From Zopfochytrium polystomum (taxonomy: Eukaryota > Chytridiomycota > Chytridiomycetes > Chytridiales > Chytridiaceae): a stretch of 64,000 nucleotides of DNA. Positions 22,901 to 33,373 of the stretch are shown in pieces. The notes under the pieces are model-generated. The model saw only the letters and a program-made list of their open reading frames with translations. It was not told the DNA's origin and did not search any database. The translations under genes were made by a program, and so were the position numbers. How positions within the stretch are numbered: position 1 is the first letter of the stretch; every line of letters starts with the position of its first letter. The stretch covers positions 124,001 through 188,000 of the forward strand of contig JAIVFJ010000033.1 in NCBI GenBank assembly GCA_025765615.1, written 5' to 3'.

Positions 22901-25900
22901 CCTTTGTAGATTCCACCGAGGATGTCCTTGACAGGTTCGTCAACCGTGTTGGCGTGCCTGACAGCGACAGGGCCCTGCAGAATGGCTACACGACCAGCAT
23001 CCTGTCCAACAACTGCTTCGACCATCTCGGATTGCCAAAGCGAGTCTTTCTTCAACCAGAACTCGAACCGGTCGTCCAGCACAGGAATGAATGGAACCGG
23101 CTTGCGGATAGGGATGGAGCAAATAGCGAGGAAGTGGAAAACATCTTCCTCCGTTAACGTCTGCTCAGCTGCCTCCGGGAAAGTTTCAAAGAAAGCCTCA
23201 AAGAAGGCATTCGGGTCGACATCCAGCGTGGTGTTGTTTTGAATCATGGAGGGACCTGGCGAAGTCGAGAAGCGCTCCTCCACACGTCGGAAGAAGTCTG
23301 TTGCAGTGTCACGGAGAGTGGAGTCAATCCAGCGGTTGAGGTTCGATGGGTACATGAGCTCAATCATCCGTGCAGCAACCTCCTTGTAAGTCATTTCATG
23401 CAGATCGCATGGGCGACCGTCTGACTTGGCTCCAAACCAAGGCTTCTGGAAGTCCTCGTTCAGCTTCTTGATGATATAGTCCTTCTTCTTCAGGAGAACA
23501 GGCATTCGCTTTTCCTTTGGCAGAGAGAAGATCATGTCATCCATCTCACGCCAGAAGAGTACACCGCGGTTGGCAATCTTGTGGATGGGCTCGCCTAGTT
23601 CGGACTTGACCGTGATGACACCGCCAGTGACGCCCTTGTACGACCGCTCCCAGAGTGCTTCGTCGCTGATACCAGGGGCAGCTGCAATGAGTTCCTTCAC
23701 CGCACGTGAAGCAAGGTTCTCCTTGGCGATCATGACTCGAGAGCCGAAGAGGAGACCGTCGAACGGCATCGGTGCGTAGTCAAACTGAATGCTCCAATCG
23801 CCAGTAAGGTATGGAAGGGTGCCTTCCGCATCGCCAAACCCAGAGCCGACAACAAGGATGATGTTCTCGCACCTACGAATGGCAGCTGCATAATTGAGGA
23901 ATTTAGGAGACACGTTTTCAGGTTAAATAAAGAAGATCAAATTGTACCATATGTCTCTAGCATGGGGCTGTGGAAGTCCTCAAAAGAATGGTGACCTCCT
24001 CCGCGGCCGCCAGTCCACTGAAGAATGATTGGCATATCTGGGTTGTTCTTTGCAATGGCAATGACGCGACGGATGGTCTCAACAGACCCAGGCTTGAAAG
24101 CGACGTGCTTGATGCCGGCAGCTTTGAGGTTCTTGACAACGTCATTCGCAACGTCCAAAGACGGCACGCCAGCAGCGACGCAAATGCCTTCCATAGGGAT
24201 TCCCTCTCTCCGCATGGCCATGACTGCTGGGTACTGGAATCCCCAAAGTCGTGGGTTGAGGAAAAGGATGTTCAGCGTGATGCCTTCGCCAGGTCCAACA
24301 TTCTTGAGAATTTTCTGCGTCGTGTCCCTGAGGTACTGCTCCGTGTGCTGGCCTCCCCCAGCAAGTTCGACGTGGAATCCAGCATTTATCACAGCTGAGA
24401 CAAACGGCTCCTGTGCCGTGCAAGGAGTCATACCAGCCACCATGAGAGGGGGCTTTCCGAGGAGACGAGAGAATGAAGTGTCGACATGTACTTCGTTGGT
24501 GCTTGCAACACGAATGAGGCGGGGGCGGAACTTCTCTGCCCAGTTAATAGCGAATCGTACAGATTTGACATCATGGTCGAATAGGTATGACTTGTCGAGC
24601 AGCTCAGTGTTTCCAGCTGTATCCAAAGACGCCGCAAGTACGACCTGCGGGGAAAGGGAACTTCAGCCTGCCGCAAAAATAGCAAAACAAAAGCAATACC
24701 TGGACTCCAGTTCCCTCCTTGTTGCGGTGTGTGAGGCCGCCAACGCCAGAAGATCCGCCAGGGCCAAAGTCGAGTATGTGCGTCACATCCACCTTCGTCG
24801 CAATTTCCCAGCGGACTTGCTGAATGCAGATCTGGTCGATGAGCGACATTGTAAGGTTTGTCACAGTTCGCAAGTCGCTGCCGGTGTTGGTGTTGAGGAC
24901 TGGGATAGCAAGCTTCTTTGCATCGAATGAGAGGCTATTGGCCATGACGTCTTCTGCAAGCTGAGTGGGGACATCCTTCAGATAGTCGCTGTGGAATGGG
25001 ACTGTAACAGGAATGAACCGGCTTGTGAAGCGGACTTTGCGCTGTGAGTGTGGGACACGCGACTGATCCTGACCCGGGGCGGCTTTCAACTTCCGCAGGG
25101 CAACGTTCAACCCGTACAGTGATTGCGGGTGGCCAGTGAAGATGGATGCACGCGGACTGTTGATAAGCGAAAGGTGAACCTGCCTATCCTCAGGAAGATG
25201 CGAGTTCGTGGCGTCGACATGAGATTTCACTTCCGAGTAACGCAGGCCAGACACAAGAAGCATGGGTGTTGGGTTTCCTTCATTGTTCGAAAGAGAGTCC
25301 TGGAGGATGTTTGGGTTAACTGTGATTGCGGGCCACGACTGCTGCGAGCGCAGGCCAATCCAGAACAGGAGACCGAGGGCTTTCTGGGTGTTCTCCAAAA
25401 ACTCGGACTCGGTTCCAGACGAAGCAATAACGACTGAAGAGACAATGCCTTGAGAGTGTCCCGTGGTACCTGAGGAACGTTACGAGTGTTTTTTTGTTTG
25501 GGTATTTGTGAAAGAAAAAAGTCACGTGTTAAATCAGAAGAATTGTCAGTGGTGGCACAGGAATTGGAAAAGGGGAGGGTTGGCTTGGTAAAGAGAAAAA
25601 CAACACACCTGAGATATAGTCTCGAACTTCCCCAGGTGTCTTGTCGAGGACTTTGAGCATGACCCAGTACGACAGAAGCTGCGTCAGTCCAATCAGCGGC
25701 AAACTGAGCTCAGTCGACAGTAGACGCTCCGTGCTGGGTCGAGTCGTCGGCTTCTCCAACCACGAGATGACATCGATGCGGGTTACATGAAGCTTCTGCG
25801 CTTCTGCCGACGAAGAGTGCATCAAAAGAGTTCCGGCAGCCTGTTGGAGGAACTGGGCAGCGAGAGCCTCGTATGTGTTGTAGACATTCACCAACTCGTC

Positions 25901-26446
25901 AAAGTAGTCTTCGACATTGCCCTGTCCGCCAAACACAACAAAAATGCTTGCGCGGCCCGCGTCGACTGCAGCGAGCAGAGCCGAGGAGGCGCCAGACGTG
26001 ATGTCGGATTTCGTAATGAGGCCCTGGCGCCTGAGCGAAATGACCGCAGAGTAGTACGTGCGAAGAACCTGCATAGCGAGCGCTGTCGTCGGGAGAGCGC
26101 GTGTGATCGCATGAATGTTGTTGCTGGAAAGGAACGTGTCGTGGAAGTACAAGAAAACTACTGCGACGAAGGGAAGGGCATCCATGGACTGGTCGTTGGC
26201 GGCGGAGTGCTCCAAGGCTACGGAAAGAAGCTTGCTTGTGAGAATGAACGTGGCCTTGTCCTCGTCGACCGCGTTCTCGTCGGCCGGAAGAGACGTGAAT
26301 CTCTCGCGAACACTTTCCGCGACGGGCCACAGGGCCAAAGGAACGGGAATCGTCACCTCCGTGCCGTTGTTTCGGACGATCAGGGGGCGAGTCTGATGAG
26401 GCGCAGTGGCCATATCCCTGACGGCGAGGCTGAGAGCGGTAGGCAT
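13987..26446 (-). CDS. Type I fatty acid synthase, beta and alpha chains fused in one polypeptide
   Basis: Eleven exons: 26446-25609, 25469-24700, 24644-23948, 23885-22339, 22272-21892, 21839-20563, 20508-19704, 19655-19318, 19253-16501, 16439-15979 and 15915-13987. They sum to 11,796 nt, about 3,931 residues. This cytosolic megasynthase makes long-chain acyl-CoA from acetyl- and malonyl-CoA with NADPH. Domains in order (approximate residues): acetyltransferase with GHSQG (285), FMN enoyl reductase (540-770), dehydratase with GTITHGMW (1,610), malonyl/palmitoyl transferase with GHSLGEYAGL (1,840), an Ala/Pro linker (2,175-2,215), ACP with GGKS as pantetheine serine (2,255), ketoreductase with GCGAGSIG (2,720), ketosynthase with VGACATA cysteine (3,330), and a C-terminal phosphopantetheinyl transferase with GVDVQLI and WAAKEAV (3,805-3,930). 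Yeast splits this into FAS1 and FAS2. Here the frame runs through the linker with no stop, across an intron at 19254-19317. Confidence 0.96.
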
Positions 26447-27821
26447 ACTGGATAAAAAGAGGGGGGTAGCTTTTTTCGGGAGTTTAAGGTTTTCTGTTCA
26501 ATGCTGGGGAAAATGGGTCGGAATTGAGTCAGTCGTACGAAGGATTTCGCTCGGTGGCACGACGAAAGTTGAGGTGGGCGGATGGGGGTGCGCGAGCAGG
26601 AACGTTGCGTACGTTACGTTTCGTGTGGCAAGTAGCGAGCGTGTTCGAGCGTGCGTTCGTTCGTTTGTTCGAGCGAGCAAGCAGCGAGCGACCAGAGCGA
26701 CGAGAGCGACGGGGGGGGACGAGGGCGAGGGTGTGAGTCTGTGAATGTGTGTGCCACTGCCACTCTTTCTTTCTTTCTTTTTCTGTTTCTTTGCTTGCTT
26801 CTTCCTTTTTGTTGTTTGGTTTTTTGTTGTATTTTGCCCTGCTTCGGTTTTTCCTTTTTTTCACTTTCCGCTTTGATTGAGATCAATACATCAAAATAGC
26901 CGTACAAAAATAAATGCAACAAAAAAAAAAAAAAAAAAAAACAAAAACAAATGATTATCCCATCGCGGGATATCCAACGAGGAGCAGCCGTTTTTCCCGG
27001 TTTTTCCTGTTGCTGGTCACTCCGCGCGGGTGAGTCTGTCGCAAGGTCGTCTTCTTTCCCCTTCCCCCCCAAAAAAAATGGTCACTGAAGAAGGTTCATG
27101 CCCGGTCGGATATGGCCGGCGGGGGCAGTCAAATAGACAAGAACCGGCATCGCCCGTTGTTGTTGTTGTTGTTGTCAGGCGGGTCACACGCCAACCAACG
27201 ATGCCGTGTTTTCTTTTGCAACCAGAAGGAGGAGAAAGCGTTTTGGCGGGTCGAAGTCTTGCAGCCAGAGCCCGCAGACATTGCATAGAAGGTCGCCAAT
27301 CTACGATTGTGGATGGGGAAACATTGGTTCCCTGCCACCGGGCTGCTTGCTCTGTGAGAATGTGCAACCCACAACAGCATTCGCAACTGTAGTGCATCCA
27401 TTCGTATCGAATTCCACAAAGCCAAACGAAAGCACACCGAACGCTTACTTGGAGCCGCCGATCTGAAAGTTAGTAGAAGGTGGAAACCGGGTGGTAGTAC
27501 TGTCTCCCCTTCGAGCCCAGACCAGAGTTCGGGACGAGTCGGAGGCCGGAACGAATCTCGATCCAGCGCACCATCATCCCTTCCAGCTCCGGCAGCTGCG
27601 CGGGACGAGTCGGAGCGAGGCGTGGCCCGCGGGTCACAACGAATATCGATGCGGCGGCGTTGTTCTCCAATTGATGGTAAATGGAGTTGTGGGGAACAAC
27701 ATTGAATTGTGCGGTTGCCCCCTGCTACGACCGATTTGTACCCAAAAATTATATTTTTAACAAGAGAGCGCGAAACCCTACGACGAAACGGCAACACATG
27801 AACAAGGAGAAAATCTGGCAA
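26447..27821. promoter_or_regulatory. FAS upstream region and kelch-gene 3' flank, with poly(A) tract
   Basis: No supported gene in 1.4 kb. Near the FAS start are CGAG/GTTCG-rich short repeats (about 26640-26720) and a CTTT-rich tract (26764-26790). At 26921-26941 there is an unbroken run of 21 A, preceded about 10 bp earlier by AATAAA. A (GTT)n run lies at 27157-27176. Open frames here are short or low complexity. Confidence 0.4.
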
Positions 27822-30800
27822 TTACTCTGTTGGAAGGGGCTCGTGCTCCGCGGCGTTCCGCGCAGAGTACATTGTGTCGAAGGGCAGTGTGCTGGTGTTT
27901 GCGCTTGGGCTTGGGGGTTGTGCTTCGGCCTCTTCGACGATAAAGATCGGAAACAGACCGCTGGCGGATTGAAGGGAGTAGTTGATGCCGAATGCCCAGC
28001 CGTCCCGGTAGAATTTTCTAGTTCCATGGGGAGAGAAAGAAAGAAAGAAATGCAAACGCAAACTGTCAGACTGTGCAAACAGAACCACCTGGCGGAGGAC
28101 AGAATCCACAAACAAACAACGAACCTCAACACAACAACATCCATATAACGCAGCTGCAACTCGTCCGGTCTCCTCGGACGGTGGCAGTACACGCACTGAA
28201 ACTGCAGCTGTTCCTGCAGCGCGCTGCTGATCGGGACGCCCGCGTCCGGGTCGGCCGCGTCCAAACTCGACGTCCGGAGCGGAAGCGACGCCAGCTCCAG
28301 GCCCATGTCGCCGCCGGTCGTGTCGTCGAGCGGCACCCTCTGCAGGTCGCCCACCTCCCTCGCGACGAGGCTTTCAAACTCCTCTGTGAGAAAGTTGAGG
28401 TACTTTTCCCGCCGCGGGTCGGAAACGGGTCCAGCGTTCGGCAGGCCAAGCAGCGTGCGAACGGGCGCAAGAACGGGAATGATGACGTTGCTGTGGGGGT
28501 TGAAGAATCGGTTTGGACCGACCGTCCTCGCCCTTCCTGATGCGCGTCTCTGGAAAGTCGGGGAGGTGAGTGCGGTGGGGTTCTTTCGGGCAGCCTCGGC
28601 AATGTCATCTGGCGTGAAGGTGAGAGTGGATGGGAGACTAGACACGGCGAGAGTTGCTGTTTCCGATGCTAGTTGGGGACTCGAAATTGAACGGGAAGTG
28701 TCGGACGTGGCAGCCTCCAGTGCTTCAACAACTGACGTGGATACAGATAGGCTCGAATCGGGTGCGACAATGGGGGAGAGTTGCCGTGCCGGCTGTTTTG
28801 ACGTATTATCCAAAGAAACATATCCGTCGTCTTTTAGGGGCATAAAAAACTCACTCTCGCCGTTGTGAGCGAGATTTGGTTCTTTGCTGTTTCCATCGGG
28901 AATACGCGTCCACTCTTTACTTATGAGCACCGGCGAGGGTGCGGCAAGTAGAGGTCGGCGTCCGTTTGCCAGTGACCGCGTCGCACCTCCAACAATGCCC
29001 AGGATGTTGATGTTGCTCTTTTGGTCTGTCTTCTCTTTAATATTTGACGTGCTCGAAATCGGACTCTCAGTTCGACGAATTGGGGAGTTTCCCATTTTCC
29101 GTTTCCAGACCGAGACAGCGAGACAGGCACCAACGGAAAGAAAAAGAGCGACTAAGAATGCTCCCCCGACGATCATGAAAATAACTGCTGAGGTGTAACT
29201 GGCCTTGCCATCAACTGTAGTCACGGTTGGTGCCTTAACATCTGGCTTCACTTTTGCGAGTGACTCGATCGAATGCAGCCAAGACTGGCTCGCCACGTCG
29301 AACACGTGGAAGCCAGCCTCAGCGCCAATATGACGACCTGCTTCGCCTGTTTCAAAGTCATCCACGTCAATTGCGTCCTCGTCAACCCAATTCTCTGGGC
29401 TGAATAAGCCGTGATGGGGGCCGGTGGAAGATCGACGTGACAGACCATTGCTTCCATTCGCGAGGATGTCGTTCACTGCTTCTGCAATCTTCGCCTTGAA
29501 CAATTGCAGCGCCTCAGCAAACACTTTTCCATCAGATTCGAAGGATGCCTTGATAGAGACGGGTTGGTCCTGCTCTGCGGGATTGGTGATTTTTGAGGAT
29601 TCGGCTCCGGCAGATGACACCTTCAGATGATTATTCGCGACCCGATAAGCAGGAAGACTCTTCCGACCAGCAGCCACCATGCCCAAAACGCTGCTCTCTC
29701 TCCGTCTGGAGGCGGCTCGAGAGCTCATCCCGTTTTTGCTGCTTCTCTCACTGGTCAGTCGTTGGGAAGCAGCGCTTTCTGGCCGCTTCTGCTGACCACC
29801 GACAATGACAAAATAGTCCCCATACATTGCTGATGAGCTGAAGCACCTCGGCCCTGGTCCGGCACCTGAGGCATCCAATACACGCGTCCACGTCACGTTC
29901 CAGGAGTAAATCTCGCTGACAGCCAGCCTGTAGATTGAACCGTCCACTGGTGCTCCTGCTGATATGGAGTTAGCGTTTGCTGGATCGCAGCCTCCGTGGA
30001 CGTAAACATATTTCAAGTCTGAAGAGAGCGCACAACTCATTCCCCACCCGGGCGGCGGGCCTGTGCTCACTGCGTAAGTGACAGGCTTGAACGTACGCGC
30101 TAAAGGGTCAAAGACCCACAACACATTCTGAAGCGGGCTGAGGATCTTTGCGTTGTCCACTGCGGCCCCACCAATTAATAAAGCTCTACCATTGGGTAGA
30201 GCAACGGCGCAAGAGCCGGCGAATCTCTCCAATGGTTCAACTTTGGCACCAACTGGAACGAAATCGGGGGCTACTGACTTTGAAGATACCCGAGACAAAT
30301 CTACGTCTGCAGCGGAAGCCGTCATGTCGATAAAGGCCGTATCGTTAATTCCCAACATAGGAGCGTCGCAAAAGAGACATGGCATCCCACCTGTTAATCC
30401 CACTTGTCATTGAGAAAGTTTCGTTTGGTATGAAACTTACCAAACATATACAGCTTGGTGTCCAAAACGGCTGAAGCGTGAAGGCCTCGACCCGTATTCC
30501 GCCCATGAGCCAAGGAATACTTTTTCACATTCAACCTTTTTCCCGCGACGCCGATGGTATACAGTGGGGTTTCTACCGACGTCAACAATTGACCATAGCC
30601 ACCTCGAGGTTTTTAGTTCGAAGTTAGTCGCGTTGTTTTCAGTTCCGCAAAGTTCGCCAGAAACACGCCAACCTGTGCAGAAAGCCTTGGTAGACCAGCC
30701 TCCCTTTGTACAGCTGAATCCAAAGCGGAGGTCCGTTTCCGCTCCAAACACTGCCTGCGTGACCTCGGCCGCGTCGCTGCTGATGATCCAGGCGTTGTTC

Positions 30801-31083
30801 GTGCTCGCTCCAAATTCGTTCTCACCAAACAAGGCCAAATCTGAACCTGCGAAAAAAATTGTGAGGTTGCCCGCGAAACCTGGCCCAAGCAGGAATACCA
30901 ACCAGTTAAGCGTGGGCCAAGGTACGGGCCGTATCGAGAAGTTGAAGTGCCAGTCCTCCCATTCAGGGCGACAAGTCCGAAGCCGTCAAAGGGGAGTAGG
31001 GCAGAGTGATCCCGCCATGGTATTTCGGTCGCTGCTGTGCCAGCAACGAACAAAGCAGTCAAAACGAGGAGGTAGGAGCGCAT
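27822..31083 (-). CDS. Kelch-repeat type I membrane protein with C-terminal SH3 domain
   Basis: Five exons (31083-30903, 30846-30673, 30602-30441, 30390-28125, 28017-27822) total 2,979 nt, 992 residues. The N-terminus MRSYLLVLTALFVAGTAAT is a signal peptide. The extracellular part (about 25-560) contains kelch-type beta-propeller blades, e.g. GLHASAVLDTKLYMFGG, ALPNGRALLIGGAAVD and DLKYVYVHGG. One transmembrane helix, around residues 571-595 (AVIFMIVGGAFLVALFLSV), is followed by basic WKRK. The long Ser/Pro-rich tail ends in an SH3 domain (about 909-975) containing RPRRPDELQLRYMDVV, RKFYRDGWAFGIN and GLFPIFIVEE. The SH3 reading is complete only after removing the 28018-28124 intron, which supports that join. 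Likely role: a surface receptor or sensor linking an external ligand to cytoplasmic proline-rich partners (inference). An in-frame ATG at 31329 could extend the N-terminus. Confidence 0.85.
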
Positions 31084-31862
31084 GCCGGAGGAGGTCGGGC
31101 GGCTTGACGCAGTACTTGGTGGGGAGAGCGATGGCTGCTGCTGGTTCCGATCTGAAATGGTCTGGACAGACTTGGCGGGAGGCACCCGAGACGGCTGCGG
31201 CCACGGGCGCTCCAGATGGCGATGGTGGAAGAAGAGGCGGCGGGATGATAGATCGTGCGCGCTTCGGTCGTCCACGGCGTGTGGGGAGGAGGTACTCAGA
31301 CGACGCCGTCGGCCGAGGCGGCCAGCCATGGCCGTCGCCTCGGGCTCGGCCACTGCCCGTGCCTCTGCTGTCGATGCCGGCACCGCCGATATTCCCACCG
31401 CCGATGCTGTCGTTGTGCCGATGAAGGGGGCTGAAGCTGGGCGGGTCACCGAAGGGGGGGGGTGGTGGTGGTGGTCGGTGTCGGGCGGCGCGACGACGTC
31501 GACGTCGTGGAAGAGGACCAGGAGGAGTCGGCTGGCTGGCTGGGTTGGGGGGCTAAGCTTGTGTTTGCGATGCGTGGGTCGTCCGCTCTGTCTCCGGTCC
31601 AGTGGCGTCCTCCGCCCGGTGGATCTCTTTTCTTTTCTTTCTTTCTTTCTTTTCCATTTTTTTTTTTTTGTTTCTTTCTTATTCCGGACGCTTTTAATGA
31701 ATCGGGGGCACCTCATCGGGAGCCAGACAGACCCCGAGACAGAGGAGTGTCTGCGTCTGTCGGAGCCGGCGCTGGCGAATACATATTGGTGTCTGCAGCC
31801 AGAGCCAGATCGCTCAGCCCTCCCTGATTGACTGATCAGTCCAAAAAAAAAATGTGTGACGA
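31084..31862. promoter_or_regulatory. Divergent spacer between kelch-SH3 and WW-repeat genes
   Basis: GC-rich DNA flanks the kelch gene start; a T/CTTT-rich tract (about 31626-31670) lies further out. The minus-strand frame stays open upstream of the kelch start, and the + strand also has a 249-codon open frame. Both look like consequences of GC-rich composition with no family features. Promoters for both genes must lie here. Confidence 0.4.
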
Positions 31863-33296
31863 ATGCTAGAACGACCACCAACTCCAACCCCTGCGAGATG
31901 TGTCGTCGTCATCGGCGCGGCGATCTGCTCCTTTGTCGAGAACAGCCGCGATCGCTTCGTCCTCGCGACCCTCCTCCGATTCGAGCCAGCCCAGACCGCA
32001 AGCCTCCTCGCCATCCCCTTCTTGCCCTCTTCGTCTTCCACGACGCAACCCGCCGACGCCGCTGCTGCTGCTGCCGCCACAGCCGCCCTCGAGGCCGCCT
32101 GCCGCGTCGGGAGCGCCGACCTGCTCGACCGCCTGCTCGGCCACTGCGTCCGCCACTCCCTCAAACCGCGCTGCACGAAAAACGCCATCGCCGGGGCCTC
32201 CGAGCGCGGGCATCTGGCCGTCCTCGACTGGTGGTTGCGGCAGCAGCGCGACGACGATGACGGCGGCGGCGGGGGCGGCGGCGGCGGCTTGAAGATGCTG
32301 TACTCGCACCACGCCGTCAACTCGGCGAGCGCGAACGGCCAGGTCGGCGTCCTGCAGTGGTGGAAGGACTGCGGCCTGCCCATCCTGTACACGCACAGGG
32401 CCGTCGACGAGGCGTCGAGTCGGGGCCACGTCGACGTTCTCCAGTGGTGGGCGGACAGCGGTTTGGAGGTGATGTTCTCGGAGCGCGCCGTGGACGTTCC
32501 CAGTGCGGAGGGATGCTTGCCGGTGCTGCGGTGGTGGAGAGGCAGCGGCTTGGAGCTCCAGTATTCGACAGCCGCCGTGGACAGGCCCAGTAGGGATGGC
32601 TTCATCGAAGTCTTGCAGTGGTGGCTGGACTCTGGGCTGACGCTGTTGTACACTGAAAGAGCACTGGACGACGCGTCGATCAACGGCCACATTGACGTCC
32701 TCGATTGGTGGAGAGCAAGCGGTTTGGAACTGAAATATTCGCACGCGGCAGTTGACGGCGCAAGTCGTTCTGGGATGATGAACGTGTTGCAGTGGTGGAG
32801 GAACAGCGGGCTTCAATTGAAATACACCGTCCAGGCCGTCAACTGTGCGAGCGCATCGGGTAACATTGCCATCTTGGACTGGTGGAAAGAGAGCGGCTTA
32901 CCGTTCAAGTACTCGAGCTTTGCACTTGATGACGCAAGCTCGGAGGGCCATTTGCAATCGCTCAATTGGTGGAGAGGGAGTGGTCTCCCGCTAGACTATT
33001 CGATTTATGCTGTGGACAACGCAAGCGCTAATGGCCAGATAGCAGTTTTGGAATGGTGGAAACACAGCGGTTTGGACATTCTTTATAGCTATGGAGCTTT
33101 GGATGGCGCAAGCCGAAATGGTCACACTCCAGTTTTGCAGTGGTGGAGAGAGAGCGGTTTTCTTTACGATACTCAATGCTCGCATGGGGAGACGCAGAGT
33201 CGCATCAGCAATCAAGAGTCCTCGATTGGTGGAGGCAAAGCGGATTGGACCTCAAAATACCAAAGAGATAATGCATGCCAGCACCCCATCCCTTAA
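31863..33296 (+). CDS. Derived ankyrin-like protein of 29-residue WW repeats, 3' end frameshifted
   Basis: A single open frame of 477 codons. After a short N-terminal region and a Gly/Asp-rich insert (around residue 135), at least eleven tandem repeats of about 29 residues follow. The pattern is roughly Y-S/T-x-x-A-V-D-x-A-S-x-x-G-H-x-x-V-L-x-W-W-x-x-S-G-L-x-L, e.g. THRAVDEASSRGHVDVLQWW. The A-S-x-x-G-H-x-x-V-L core resembles the helix pair of ankyrin repeats, but units are shorter than 33 residues and carry a Trp pair. Probable role: protein-protein scaffold (inference). At a TTTT run, 33158-33161, the repeat pattern leaves this frame; the frame one base earlier continues it with VLDWWRQSGLDL and ends at a TAA at 33269-33271. 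The annotated last 40 residues are therefore probably not native. No intron is evident. Confidence 0.8.
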   Translation: MLERPPTPTPARCVVVIGAAICSFVENSRDRFVLATLLRFEPAQTASLLAIPFLPSSSSTTQPADAAAAAAATAALEAACRVGSADLLDRLLGHCVRHSLKPRCTKNAIAGASERGHLAVLDWWLRQQRDDDDGGGGGGGGGLKMLYSHHAVNSASANGQVGVLQWWKDCGLPILYTHRAVDEASSRGHVDVLQWWADSGLEVMFSERAVDVPSAEGCLPVLRWWRGSGLELQYSTAAVDRPSRDGFIEVLQWWLDSGLTLLYTERALDDASINGHIDVLDWWRASGLELKYSHAAVDGASRSGMMNVLQWWRNSGLQLKYTVQAVNCASASGNIAILDWWKESGLPFKYSSFALDDASSEGHLQSLNWWRGSGLPLDYSIYAVDNASANGQIAVLEWWKHSGLDILYSYGALDGASRNGHTPVLQWWRESGFLYDTQCSHGETQSRISNQESSIGGGKADWTSKYQRDNACQHPIP

Positions 33297-33373
33297 GGAA
33301 TGCTACTGATTCGTGCAACAAAGCCGAACAGATATTATATGAATGAAGAGCGGTTTCACATTGGACAGCTGCT

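Noticed and set aside
31082..31831. 249-codon open frame on the + strand upstream of the kelch gene
   Set aside because: Arg/Trp/Gly-rich composition from GC-rich DNA, no motif, and it overlaps the promoter region of a better supported gene.
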